NCBI GenBank assembly: GCA_963575745.1
Contig: CAUYUJ010000708.1
Location: forward strand, 26,741-90,740
DNA: 64,000 nt
Direction of reading: 5' to 3'
Source: Prorocentrum cordatum
Taxonomy: Eukaryota > Sar > Dinophyceae > Prorocentrales > Prorocentraceae
Part shown: positions 1 to 10,394 of the stretch, piece after piece
Layout: each line of letters opens with the position of its first letter
Position numbering within the stretch: the stretch's first letter is position 1
Made by a program: the position numbers and the translations under genes
Notes under the pieces: generated by a model
What the model was told of the DNA's origin: nothing
What the model saw: the letters and a program-made list of their open reading frames with translations, nothing else
Databases searched by the model: none

Positions 1-111
1 AGGGACTGTCCCCCCGGGGCCGAGATCGGCCCCTACACCGTTGCGATTGGACGATGCAATCCGTCGAGGAGGCGTCGCCGTCGTCGTCGTCGTCGTCGTC
101 GTCCTCGTCGC

Positions 112-172
<61 letters not shown>

Positions 173-300
173 CCCCTTCAAGGTCGGCGGCACCAGCCGC
201 AAGGCCTTCCCAATCGGCGGAGTGCCTTCTCGGGAAGCCGACACCCACGGCCCGCGCGGAGCAGGAGTTCGTCGCTGGGCTGGCGGCGTCGCCGTTGTCG

Positions 301-344
<44 letters not shown>

Positions 345-502
345 CACGGTGAAGACGACCCTGCGGCCCAGCGCGGCGCAGGAGTTCGTCGCCGGGCTGG
401 CGGCGGCCGGCGGCGGCCGCCTCACGGCCGTGCGGCTGGAGGGCTGCCCGCAGGTGGGCCTCGGCGCGGTCGGCCGGGCAGGGGCGAAGCCTGGGCCTGG
501 CG
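1..502. repeat. TCG/GTC microsatellite with a short duplicated GC-rich segment
   Basis: Two (GTC)n/(TCG)n blocks (about 66-173 and 300-345) flank GC-rich unique sequence. A 29-bp segment near 264-292 recurs at 380-408; both read QEFVAGLAA on the plus strand. The part from 354 to 502 reads as a short leucine-rich-looking peptide (RLTAVRLEGCPQV) and could be an exon end lying against the IE-1 element at 503, but this is too short to call a gene. Confidence 0.6.
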
Positions 503-613
503 TGAAGTCGGGCCTGTCCCTGTACAGGGGGGATTTTCAAGCACAGGAAAAAATAGTCAGGGGATGATTTGTCGACCGTTTTGGAGCATTCCTGGGGTAT
601 TATTGTGCCTGGC
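503..613 (+). mobile_element. IE-1 TIR element, 5' partial duplicate
   Basis: Begins TGAAGTCGGGCCTGTCCC and continues like the adjacent full copy, but stops after about 110 bp without a 3' inverted repeat. The next copy starts with the same flank (GCCTGGC/TGAAGTCGG), so this is a partial tandem duplication of the left part of an IE-1 element. Confidence 0.75.
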
Positions 614-775
614 ATGAAGTCGGGCCTGTCCCTGTGCAGGGGGGATTTTCAAGCACAGGAAAGCATATAGTCAGAGGAGGATTTTTCGGCCGTTTTGGAG
701 CATTCCTGGGGTATTCTTGTGGTCTTTTGAGTTTTCGTTCAGAATTGGCCTGAAGGGAGACATGCCCGACCTAAG
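614..775 (+). mobile_element. IE-1 TIR element (introner family), full copy
   Basis: The left end AAGTCGGGCCTGTCCC pairs with the right end GGGAGACATGCCCGACCTAA. Length is about 162 bp, as for the copy that forms an intron at 31958-32119. No clear target-site duplication is visible here. Confidence 0.75.
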
Positions 776-787
776 CCTCACCTTGCA

Positions 788-1195
788 GTGGAAACCAATG
801 CCAAGAAGCACCCTGGGCCGCCAGGCCCAAAGTGTGCCAGTGTTCCCTGGCGATCCCACCCCGTGTCCTCGACGAATAGCGACGTCATGCCGCGGTCGCC
901 AGGCCCAAGGGGAGCCTGTGCTCCTTGGGTGCTCCCGCCTCGCGTTCTCGGGCGGAGATCGTTCGAAGCAGAATGCTATCCGATGCTGTTTGCATGCCGC
1001 CCACACAGTGGAAGCCCATGCCAAGAAACAACCTGCTTGCCTCCAGGGTGCCCTGGGTTTCTTGGGTTTCGATGGTTATGCTGTGGAATGCGTGACGTTC
1101 CCAAAGCAAAAACCAATGGACGTCCTGGGGTCTCAGGGTCGGGTTTCTTTGTGGAAGGTTTCTTGTGGTCGAGCTCCTACTGTACAGTCGGTCGG
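788..1195 (+). repeat. Dispersed repeat F5, one partial and one full copy
   Basis: A segment starting GTGGAAGCCCATGCC at about 1008 and ending GAGCTCCTACTGTACAG at about 1195 recurs at 15597-15785 and 59990-60160. A shorter start of the same repeat lies at 788. The body contains a short inverted pair around CCAGGGTGCCCTGG. No protein frame is conserved between copies, so this is a non-coding dispersed repeat. Confidence 0.65.
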
Positions 1196-1232
1196 GGGCT
1201 TGCGGTCGGTAATTTTGGCTTCGCGTGTTTCT

Positions 1233-1388
1233 AGGCCTCCCGGATGAGGTCCGAGTGAAAGGGGTCGGAGGTTCGCGCCGCATCGACGATGAGTCGACGA
1301 TGCGGCTCGATGCGGAGCCCGAATTTCTCCACGCCGACGTCGCCGATGCATAGCTGACGTCGCCGACGTCCGCGCCGACCTCCGAGAG
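1233..1388. mobile_element. F8 TIR element (GATGCATCGCC-type core)
   Basis: A diverged copy of a family whose ends read AGGCCTCCCAGGTGGGGTC and its reverse complement, with a core rich in short palindromes related to GATGCATCGCC. Better copies lie at 32747-32959 and 38635-38863, and a truncated one at 54412-54554. Confidence 0.55.
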
Positions 1389-1921
1389 TTTACGGTCGGG
1401 AACTTTATGATAGCGTATCGCTCTGTCTTTTCTGGCCCACCGCGCTTCGGCGCGATACGGTATCCTCTCCCCAGTCCCCAGGCGTCAATGTCCTGAGCTG
1501 TTCCCAGCCTCCCGGCCCGCGGAGCGGAGCGACGCGCAATTCGCTCGCAAGGCACAGCGTATCGCCGGGGCCGCCGCCGCCACACGCTATGCAACAGTTC
1601 CTGACCGTAGATCGGCCACGCGTAAGAGTGGCCTTCCGCCGGAGTGGCCCTTGGTGCGGGCCCGCATGGGGATCCCCGAGCACTGGGCCGCGCGCGTGGA
1701 GCTGGGCCCCCCGGCGGCCCCCTAAAGCCGCGCACCAGAGGTCACTCTTGACTATGATCATTTTCGCGTGTAGCCGATTAGAGGAGGGAAAGGTACCGAC
1801 ACCGCCACCCTTGCCTCGTTTCCGCCTTTCTGGGCCTCCTGGGATGCCCTCGTCGCCACCGCTGGATTCGCCTCGAAATTCTGGTCAGAACGCGCCCCGG
1901 GAGAGGTCCGGGGAGTAGCAG
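1389..1921. repeat. Non-coding stretch with F11 and F15 repeat copies
   Basis: No gene is seen. An F11 element (about 1619-1751) has ends related to CGTAAGAGTG and AGGTCACTCTT and matches 34852-34983. An F15 repeat (about 1783-1921) matches 14407-14541, sharing CGTCGCCACCGCTGGATTCG and a GGGGAGTAGCAG end. Confidence 0.6.
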
Positions 1922-2186
1922 CATGGGTACCTCCTTCGTTTTCCCAGGGGCGGGGCACTCTCAACCCGACGATACTCATCCACTGCGTGTTTTTTTTTAG
2001 GAGAGGGGAAGTTTCGACCTCCGTTGGCGCTCACTTGGCCCCGAGAGCGCCAGAAAATGACTCGGGATGAAAGTCTGGTCTTGGGGAAGGGGTCCAGATC
2101 TCCAGGGGTCCACGTCATGAAAAGGCACGCCGTCGGAGTTCTGGGATCGTCCTCCTTCTCCTCCTCCACGTGCTTCTCGTCATCGT
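1922..2186. other. Upstream region of the sulfotransferase retrogene, no gene seen
   Basis: There is no convincing coding frame. A poly-T run ending in AG (about 1989-2001) looks like a splice or trans-splice acceptor but is about 190 nt upstream of the fossil spliced leader. The rest is GC-rich single-copy sequence ending in a short CTC-rich run. Confidence 0.4.
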
Positions 2187-2223
2187 CCGTAGCCATTTTT
2201 GGCTCAAGCCATTGTGGCTCAAG
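2187..2223 (+). other. Tandem fossil DinoSL spliced-leader sequences
   Basis: Bases 2187-2208 match the dinoflagellate spliced leader (CCGTAGCC...GGCTCAAG) with one extra T in the T run. They are followed directly by CCATTGTGGCTCAAG (2209-2223), a second leader cut at its internal AG with one substitution. This is the pattern left when a trans-spliced mRNA is reverse-transcribed into the genome, transcribed again and trans-spliced at the AG inside the old leader. It marks the downstream gene as a product of two rounds of retroposition. Confidence 0.9.
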
Positions 2224-2305
2224 TTTGGCGCAAGCACGTCATTATTTGAGTCATTCGTTTCTGCGGCACTCCAATATTTAGGTGTCTTTGCTTTATTGCG
2301 GCGTT

Positions 2306-3205
2306 ATGCCTATGCATCGGGGAGTACGATCAGCATATTTCATTCTGTACGGACTGGTAATGGGGGAAGATAGTAAGTCGAAATATAATGGCGCAACTGT
2401 TGTAATTCACGTTGGACCCCACAAGACCGCTACGACAACAGTTCAATGGGAGTTGTCTCACGCGGCGTCCCTGCTGGAAGAAGACGGTTGGACATTCCTG
2501 CGCCCTAGACAATTCGGAAGTTTGAAAGAAAAAGCGCAGAAGGAGGCTCAAGTCGCCAACGTAGCTTCGTGCTATAGCAAGAAGAGAATTCCATGGGGTG
2601 TAAATCAAACCCAAACTTGTTTGGATTGGCTAGAGTACATTGACAAGCTCAGGGGTACCTCCCATCACGTGGTGATGTCAAGTGAGATTTTCTCCACGCC
2701 ATGCCATATCGCGCAGCTCGCCTCTGATTTAAGGCACGTGGCTACTAAAATCGTCGTGGTTTATCGACCTTTCTACGAATGGATCGCAAGCGTCTACCGG
2801 CAACTAAATGCAAAAACAATTTCAAAAGCAGGTTTCGCTTCTTGGTTGACCGATTCAGTAATGGAGGAGTGGGCAGCAAATCGTTCTCCGACGTCAGTGT
2901 ACAGTAGATACGCGGCCCATTTTTCTGACGTAGTGATGCACAGCTTGGACTCCTCCCTTTTGGCAAATATTGCGTGCGATGACCTTGGAGCTCCGAGGGC
3001 TTGTGCTTGGTTCCAGGGAGCAAAGGTGGCACACGCCAACGTCAAACGAGAACAAGATTCACCAGGTGAATGTCTCAGCCCTGCACAGCGGCAAACAATG
3101 GAAACCATATCAATTGATCTTCATCGGACGGCCTTTGGCATCTTTGTACCTTTTCCGGCTTCCGATTTCCATGACCAGCTTTCCAATTGTTTCGGCAACC
3201 GTTGA
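2306..3205 (+). CDS. Sulfotransferase family protein (intronless retrogene)
   Basis: This encodes a PAPS-dependent sulfotransferase-like protein, which would transfer sulfate from PAPS to an alcohol or sugar acceptor; the substrate cannot be told. Near the N-terminus VVIHVGPHKTATTTVQ is the 5'-phosphosulfate-binding loop (family pattern HxGxxKTGTTxxQ), followed by an alpha-helical stretch. About 120 residues later KIVVVYRPFYEWIASVYR fits the 3'-phosphate-binding motif, with Arg and Ser at the usual spacing. The frame is open for about 300 codons without introns and ends in TGA. The first ATG is at 2306; the ATG at 2360 (MGEDSK) lies just before the domain and is an alternative start. The hydrophobic stretch between the two (AYFILYGLV) could be a weak signal anchor. 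The fossil spliced leaders at 2187-2223 make it a processed retrogene, and its composition is less GC-rich than its surroundings. The intact frame suggests it is still functional or only recently inserted. No poly(A) tail is visible. Confidence 0.8.
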   Translation: MPMHRGVRSAYFILYGLVMGEDSKSKYNGATVVIHVGPHKTATTTVQWELSHAASLLEEDGWTFLRPRQFGSLKEKAQKEAQVANVASCYSKKRIPWGVNQTQTCLDWLEYIDKLRGTSHHVVMSSEIFSTPCHIAQLASDLRHVATKIVVVYRPFYEWIASVYRQLNAKTISKAGFASWLTDSVMEEWAANRSPTSVYSRYAAHFSDVVMHSLDSSLLANIACDDLGAPRACAWFQGAKVAHANVKREQDSPGECLSPAQRQTMETISIDLHRTAFGIFVPFPASDFHDQLSNCFGNR

Positions 3206-3480
3206 GCTAAAGTTTGGAGAGTCACGCCAGCAAAAGTCCGATGATACTGCACACACGCAGCTGAATCGCAGTCTGCGCGTGCCCGGCCACGGGCCATTTG
3301 CTAGTATCTGCCCGGACACGGGCCTCTATTGTGATTGCATGATTTGATGCCTGAAGCATCCTTTATACATATAACGGCGCACCGGGTCCGGGGGCCCGGG
3401 GCCGGGACCCCGACCGCAAATGTGGGCTCCGGGGGGCCCGGAGGCTCGCCGGGGCTTGCCGGAGGCCTCCCCGGTCAGAC
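3206..3480. other. Downstream flank of the sulfotransferase gene, no gene seen
   Basis: This is presumed 3' UTR followed by GC-rich spacer leading into the tandem repeat. No AATAAA-like signal and no poly(A) tract of the inserted cDNA are evident. Confidence 0.4.
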
Positions 3481-4790
3481 AAGACGGCCCCAGGAGCGCC
3501 CAAGACGGCCCAAGAAACTTCCAAGAGGCCTCCAAGAGGGCTCCGAGATGCTGAAGATGGCCTCCAGACGTCCAAGGACGCCCCCCAAGAGGCCCCAAGA
3601 AGCCTCCAACATGCGTCCCAAGAGGGCCCCTAGACGCAAACATTGGCCCATTCCCTTCGTAAAACGTACATTTTTCACAAAGTTGCCTTTTGGGCTTTCC
3701 GACGTTACAGGACGGCCCAAGAGGCGCCCAAGACCGCCCCAAGACGGCCCAAGAAGCTTCCAAGAGGGCCCCAGGACAGCCCAAGAGGGCCCCAAGACGG
3801 CCCAAGAGGCGCCCAAGATGGCCCAAGAGGGCCCCAAGACGGGCCCAAGAGGGGGCCCAGAGGGGGACCACGAACCGCAAGCTTGAGCTTTCCGCCCCAA
3901 GAGGCCGCCAGGAGGCCCCCAGGAGGCCCCTCAAGAGGCCCCAGGAGACCCCAGACGTCCAAGGACGCCCCCAAGACGCCCCAAGAAGCCTCCAACATGC
4001 GTCCCAAGAGGGCCCCTAGACGCAAAAATTGGCCCATTCCCTTCGTAAAACGTACATTTTTCACAAAGTTGCCTTTTGGGCTTTCCGACGTTACAGGACG
4101 GCCCAAGAGGCGCCCAAGACCGCCCCAAGACGGCCCAAGAAGCTTCCAAGAGGGCCCCAGGACAGCCCAAGAGGGCCCCAAGACGGCCCAAGAGGCGCCC
4201 AAGATGGCCCAAGAGGGCCCCAAGACGGGCCCAAGAGGGGGCCCAGAGGGGGACCACGAACCGCAAGCTCGAGCCTTCCGCCCCAAGAGGCCGCCAGGAG
4301 GCCCCAAGGAGGCCCCTCAAGAGGCCCCAGGAGACCCCAGACGTCCAAGGACGCCCCCAAGAGGCTCCAAGAAGCCTCCAACATGCGTCCCAAGAGGGCC
4401 CCTAGACGCAAGAATTGGCCCATTCCCTTCGTAAAACGTACATTTTTAACAAAGTCGCCTTTTGGGCTTTCCGACGTTACAGGACGGCCCAAGAGGCGCC
4501 CAAGACCGCCCCAAGACGGCCCAAGAAGCTTCCAAGAGGGCCCCAGGACAGCCCAAGAGGGCCCCAAGACGGCCCAAGAGGCGCCCAAGATGGCCCAAGA
4601 GGGCCCCAAGACGGGCCCAAGAGGGGGCCCAGAGGGGGGCCACGAACCGCAAGCTCGAGCCTTCCGCCCCAAGAGGCCGCCAGGACGCCCCAAGGAGGCC
4701 CCTCAAGAGGCCCCAGGAGACCCCCAAGAGGCCCAAAGGAGGCCCCGAGAAGCCCCAAATCGGCACCCAAAATGCTTCGAACCTGCTTCC
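3481..4790. repeat. 386-bp tandem repeat, about three copies
   Basis: A unit of exactly 386 bp recurs (landmark TTGGCCCATTCCCTTCG at about 3643, 4029 and 4415). Each unit is built of degenerate short repeats of the type GGCCCAAGAGG and also contains a unique block with AAAACGTACATTTTT. Long frames on both strands (plus: Pro/Arg/Gln-rich; minus: GPSWAVLG-like) follow the short repeat and are not genes. Related CTTGGGGGCC-rich repeats occur at 18000-18480, 30320-30830, 39540-39990, 50880-51440, 53290-53420 and 56470-57210. Confidence 0.9.
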
Positions 4791-5019
4791 AGGAAGCCCC
4801 CGACAGGTTCAGAGGCTCCCGAGAAGCTACGTCAAACTCCCAGCGAGCGACGGGACGAGGCCCCCCACAAAATCACAAGAGGCTCCACAGGCGGCCCAAG
4901 AGAGCCCCAAGATGGGCCCGAGAGGGATTCCACGCAAGTTGTTATTGTATGGTTCGGAGAAGACGAGGATGAGGAGGAAGACGAGGAGGAGGAGGAGGAG
5001 GAGGAGGAGGAGGAGGAGG
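4791..5019. repeat. Degenerate repeat tail ending in a GGA microsatellite
   Basis: The 386-bp repeat decays here, then a (GGA)n tract (about 4973-5019) abuts the 3' end of LINE-1. On the minus strand this reads (TCC)n, either a tail of the LINE or the microsatellite it inserted into. Confidence 0.6.
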
Positions 5020-5058
5020 ATCATGCTGGATCATGCTGCGATGCCACACGTGGCCAGT

Positions 5059-5530
5059 TCAATCGCTGTCACCGCTATCATCATCACCGCTGCCCAACCC
5101 CTGCACACGAGCACCAGCGAGCACTGTCTGCCCCTGACCCTGGGCTCTGAGCTGGGCAGCGACTTCCTCAAGCTCATTCTCCTCATGCAAGCGAGCGGCA
5201 GCGGCAGCAAAAGCAGCAGCCGCGTCCTCGCCCACGGGTGGGGCGTCCTCGCAGACCGTCATCACGTCGGCCAGCTCTCCGACAGGGCGATCGGACGAGC
5301 GGGCCACATACTCATCAAAAACGGGCCTCTCCTCCATTGGCCTCACGGCACCACCCACGCCCCCAGTTCCTTCCCGAGGGGGTGGCGGGAGGGCACGCGC
5401 AGGAGCATCCAGCGCCGCCGCCTCACGCAAGGCCACGGGTGGGCCCCGATAAGACGGAAAACCACCATGTTTAATTCGCTTGAGGTTTTCGCCCCCCCTT
5501 TCGAGTGGGGGGGCACACTCTCTGAAGCCA
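5059..5530 (-). pseudogene. LINE-1 C-terminal extension, frameshifted
   Basis: A third frame continues beyond the RNase H/zinc module with an acidic, Ala-rich segment (RPVFDEYVARSSDRPVGEL, later EENELEEVAAQL) and ends at an acidic tail (GDDDSGDSD) before a stop near 5059. It is judged part of the same element because it directly follows in position and strand; no domain is recognised. Confidence 0.45.
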
Positions 5531-6640
5531 CCGACCGTCTGTCGTGGCTGTGAAACCACATCGCTGACAGAAGGTCAGCCCGAACGCGCGCATCCTGGCG
5601 AGGCGGTGGCTGGGGTGAAGCTTCACAGCGCCACGCCACACCTCTCCCGAGATCGCTTTGAAACCCTCTCCAAACTCAGGGCTCAAACCCAGCGTTTCAG
5701 CCGAATCCGACGGCAGCGACGGGATCGGATCGCGGCACGGGGTCGAGGCGACAGCGAGCACCTGGCTCCTCGGGACAATCACCTTGCAGACATCGCAACG
5801 CCAGCGACCAGCGAACGGGCGAAACTTGCGCGCACTATCGCGGATCGCCTGGTCGAATTTAGTGGGCTTGCGGACCTTGGGCGCTGGCGGAGCTCTGACC
5901 CCTTCCCAAGGTTCAACCTCGAGCGCCAGGATCATCGCCCTTCTGGCCCTTCTACGCACCAGTGCCGCCGTCGTATCCCACAGGTCAGTCCGAGGGGGAG
6001 GGGCCACCACGCACCAATCCCAAGACCACTGGGCCACCACCCCCGCATAGGCGTCGGCACTGGCGTTGCCCTGGCACATAAAAATATCAAACGAGGAAGT
6101 TACCGACTGCAGATTTTCCTCCGCGTGGGAGGGCGTCCAGAAAAGCGAAACCTCCCCAGGGCCACGGGAGCGGAGAGCCCGAGAAGCACGAACCCACAAG
6201 TCCCCGTTCGGGCCCCGAGGGGGGGAGGCACGGCCACCGTGCCAATCAGAAATCAAACTCTTGCAGTCGGTAATATAGCATAACGGACCTTGCGAGTGGT
6301 CAAGCGCGAGACAGAAGGCCTGGAGCTCTGCTCTAGGGACCGTTTGCCGACGGCCTGACAAAACCTGTCCTGCACCGCGCTGAGGCACCCAAGAATTCGG
6401 CGACGAGGGGTCCTGGCACATCATCACCACAGCCGAGCCGCATCGCCTACGCCTGGGATCAGAGCTGAACTCGCCCCCAGATCCGTCACCGAAGATAAAC
6501 ACAGGAGGGCCTCCAGGCTCCGAGCAGAAGTCGGCAATGCAGCCATCCCCCAGAAGGACCTCCTGGGCCGTTTCCGCAGTCTCAACAAACCTAGGCACCG
6601 CGAGGTCCTTCGAGTGCACCCCCCTGAGCCACAAGGCCGG
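5471..6640 (-). pseudogene. LINE-1 RNase H domain and Cys-rich C-terminus
   Basis: RNase H removes the RNA strand of the RNA/DNA hybrid during element copying. The four catalytic acidic positions are visible in order: FGDGSGG (6474-6496), RAELQAF (6318-6337), YITDCKSL (6254-6273) and NASADAYAG (6047-6068), with WTPSHA before the last. Downstream two Cys pairs (WRCDVC and FCQRCG) form a likely zinc-binding C-terminal module. Confidence 0.8.
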
Positions 6641-7376
6641 CTGGGCCTCAAGGCCCGCAAGGGCCTGGGGGGGTCAAAAAATCCGTTTTTGAAAAATCTT
6701 CGTGTCCGCAATTGGCTGGGCATAGCCAAATGCGGTGGGCTAAAGTCTCAGGCTGCTCCTTACATCGGGGGCACAGCGGCGGGCAGGAATATCCTGCGGC
6801 TATCTTCCGCTCACGAGTCCACTGGCCCCCCGAGATGACGGCAATGTCGGCGGCCCACTCGTCGAACTTGGACTTGGCAGCCAGGCGGTTCAGCTCGATC
6901 TGCACCGTCGTCATGTCCGCTCCTGCTGCCAGATCCTCGCCCGCCTCATGGTGGGCCGCTTCCCTCCACTGCAGCTGAACACAATCATCCATGAATGCGC
7001 CGAGCATATCCTCAAAATGCGAAGGAACAGCTGTAGCGAACTGCTCATCACCAAAAGCAGGAAACAGCCAATCATCGATCGTACCATCTGGCAAAGGACG
7101 TGACCAGACATCAGGACTTTGCGGATCCCAGCCAATCTGCAAGAGCGCGGCCTGCACCGCGGCGACGGGGCCGCGCACGTCCTTCCACTTCACCACCTGT
7201 CGCTCAGCAGCGCCACGACGCAACTTCGCCAGTGTGATCGGCCACATCTTGCGAATGCGAGGATGGAGCATCGGCTGGGAAAGCCACAAAGCAATCCACC
7301 CCTTAATCATCTGCTTCCTCAAATCTATGCCAGGATCAGAAACCCAAACACAGCTTGTAATACCGAGTTCAAACAC
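6640..7376 (-). pseudogene. LINE-1 linker between reverse transcriptase and RNase H
   Basis: After the frameshift near 7370 the protein continues (SDPGIDLRKQMIKGWIALW) through an all-helical region to a zinc-knuckle-like cluster (CPPLCPRCKEQ...HRIWLC), a typical connector before RNase H in such LINEs. A second frameshift near 6640 moves the coding sequence to another frame. Confidence 0.7.
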
Positions 7377-10300
7377 CTGCCACGCTTCGTCCCAGCAACA
7401 CTCGCTGCAGCATCCCGCCTCAAAGCCAACAGAGAAGATGGAGGGGTGCCCATTATCTGATGGCCAAAGACTGCAGCAGGTAACACTCCAGTGCTGTAGA
7501 GCTTCTTGGTGATGAACCTGGTCTTGGGAAGCTGCCTCAATCGCATAACTTTTCGCTGCCGCCGTCGAGCCTGTGCACGTCGTTTGATCATCCGAGGCGC
7601 TATCCGCCGCCGCCCTGCAGCAGCATCAGAGCCCAAGTCGACAGTGGAGCGCACAAACTGCACAGGGATACCTTTGCGAACCAGTCGTCGCTGTAACTCC
7701 ACACCAATCTCATCAGAAGTTTTGTCAGAAATCTTCAACCTGAGCTTCTTGAGCCCAGTGGCCATAGCGTCAGCAGAAGCGCCCAAATTATCAATCACCT
7801 GCTGCTTTTTGCCCTCCGCCCGACCGACAATATCATCAATATAACTCCACAATCCAGTCGGGGGACAAGCACGGTTAACCTCATCCAGCAACTGATGAAG
7901 CATAACTTTGGCGAGCGGAGCGCCATGTCCAGAACCAGCGACGATCGAACGTGAAACCACCAAGGCGCCCGATATCATCTGGCCCTTCTTCAAAAGGCTG
8001 GGAGAAGAGTAAAGACCCACTTCCGATAAGAGGATGATTGCTGGAAATCCGATATTCAAGCCAGCCTGCATCAGCAACACAAAAGACACCGAGCCGTAGA
8101 ACTTAGTGAGATCCAAGAACAGTGTCGCATGCTCAAAAGACAAGGCGTTGGCGCCTTCATCCATCACAGCTCTGATCAGTGCCGCTCTGAGCGCTGAAGA
8201 TCCAGCAATAGCAGTATCCCAAAATGCAGATTGGGCAGCTGACCATTCACCTGAGTGTTTCGCACGCACCTTTGACCATATTTTGTGCGGCGTCGGGACT
8301 CGCCCCAACACTCTGTTGCCTCCAGCTTCCTTGGGAATCGCAGCACCCAGGACCGAGCTGAGGGACGACGGCCAGGCGCCAGCCTGCTCGATATTATTCA
8401 ATATATCCACTAGACACTGCCTTGCCACCAATGGCTGTCGCTGAATATCAATGGGGTTCAGCACGTCCACGCCCTTCGCCTTCTTCGCTGGCAGCGTGGG
8501 CAGCACAGCGTCCACGCCCATGATGGTGATAGCAGGAAGTGGGTCATCTCGAGCAGCTGACAGACACTGGCCCATCATATACATAATATCTGCAGGCTGA
8601 TCGACGGGATCTCGCCACATCGCATTCCATTCAGAGGCAGACGTCTGGAGCATCGTCTGCTTGTCCGTGGTGATAGCACCTGCCGCGTCGCGGCCCTCCC
8701 ACTCCAAGGGCGGAGCCTGCTTCACATGCCGATGTACAGCACCAGGCTTAGATGACCAGGACTCCTTCACCCACTTGACAAAGGACGAGCGCGAAGCTAA
8801 CAAAGCCCGTGAAGTCGACAAGTCCGCCCACTTGCGCGTGGTGCCCACCAAGGAAGTGAGCTGGCCAACAGGGGCGCGATCCAAATCAGCAGCCATAGCT
8901 TTCCACAGCTCAATCCCCTCAGCTGTGGACTTCTTGCCGAAGTACTCGACCGTCTTATCAGCAGGCAAGACTCCAATCCTGGCCTGTACTTCACGTGCAC
9001 AGTAAGCAGCCTGATCAGGATCAGCCCCATTCACACGGAGAGCCGCATGCCGAAAAAGCAAAGTGCTGACAACACCCCACCACTCGGCCTGCTCGTTCTT
9101 CATGTGAGCGCGCCCAGGGGAGGAATTGACCTTGGCCCAATAGCAAGCAGGGCCACGAGCACGACCTGAGAACTGCATCCAAGTACTGGCATCGACCTGC
9201 TCGTGAATCAAAGTGGCACGCTCCAGTGTAGAAATCCAAGCGCCGTAGGACTCATCCAGCCGAGCACGCTCCTCAGGTTGCCATTCAAAGACAAAGTGTT
9301 GACTGCGGTCAAAAGCTGCAACTTTGCCACGGGCACCCTCTGGCTGATCCTCAAACAGCTGGGGGAGGCCCTCCCAATGCACCTGTGTCTGAGCTTCAAA
9401 CCAAGTCTCCTCAGGAATGGCGAAAGACACAGTGGGCGCTGGCGGAGGCGCTGGCGGCTCCAGCTCGTCGAAGCCCTCCTGGAACTCGATGGGAAGCGCC
9501 TGCATGCGCCTCTGCCTCTGCTCTTCTCTCTGTTTAGACCGCTTACTCGCAGGATCAGCAACTGCAACGGGTCTATCACGAACGGGAAGAGGCTTGGGCA
9601 CTGCCAGGTGCCTATACCATCGCTGAGAACGGGCAGCCTTCACAGTAACAACCACTCCACAGTGTGCCTTCCATGGCACACGCAACTCAGCTCGAAGCGA
9701 CAACTCTGGACAACCAACACTGGCAAGACCATAATCGTACACACGCCCTGGCCCTTTGTCGCAGGTCGCTCGGCAGGACGGCGTCACCACGACGGCGCCG
9801 AGCTTCTGGGGCCAACCAGTGCCTCGCAAGGCCGCGGGCTCGATGTTCCAGTCCGCCATCACCAGCCAGGGGTCCGCGAGCGCTCGCGCGAAAGCCCCCA
9901 GCGCCACCAGCGCGTCATGGTTCCAGCCCTTCACGCCGAGGCCTGACTGGAGGTAGGCAGCGATCAGGATCAAGTTGCCGCCCCTGGTGTGGATCACCGT
10001 CGGCGCGAAGCCACGGCAAGGGTCCAGGCGCCCAGCAGCGAGCGCCGTACGCCGAGCACTCTCAAAGCTCGACGTCGCCACATGTTTCTTCGCCAGAATC
10101 CACTCGCCACCAGACAAGCCAGCCTCTGACTTGCCCGAAGGGCGGGCGGCCGTGTAAGCCATGCGCCAGCCGTCTTGATCAATCGCCTGGCAGATGTCTG
10201 GCATGTCCTTCTCTCCTTTGTGTGTCTCAACTAGGGCCACGATGCTGCGCTCCTGCTCCTGGGCTAAGAAACGCGCAGCCTGCGGGCCCCACTCCGTGAT

Positions 10301-10394
10301 GTTGCCGAAAAAGATGTCCAAGGACGTGTCGTCATCAGACTCTGGATGAGGTACGCCTGCAGCTTCCCCCCTGCAGGACGGGGAGCGAGCCGTG
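7370..10394 (-). pseudogene. LINE-1 endonuclease and reverse transcriptase
   Basis: This long frame is open from the frameshift at about 10394 to one at about 7370. The first third is an APE-like endonuclease/exonuclease/phosphatase domain (DIFFGNITEW, VALVETHKG, the metal site MADWNIEP near 9838-9866, and RVYDYGLAS); it would nick target DNA. The reverse transcriptase follows: motif A LFLDLTKFYGS (8090-8125), motif B SGHGAPLAKVMLHQLLDE, and motif C WSYIDDI (7832-7851). Key Asp residues are intact, so the domain may have been active recently. The frames either side continue the same protein after single-base shifts. Confidence 0.85.

Noticed and set aside
354-502. Leucine-rich-repeat-like exon before the first IE-1 copy
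   Set aside because: Only one possible repeat of about 24 residues; the upstream sequence is a TCG microsatellite. Kept only as a remark.
3326-4790. Long frames on both strands encoding GPSWAVLG-like or PKRRPR-like peptides
   Set aside because: They follow the short CCCAAGAGG repeat in all frames and recur wherever that repeat occurs; no domain and no leader context.
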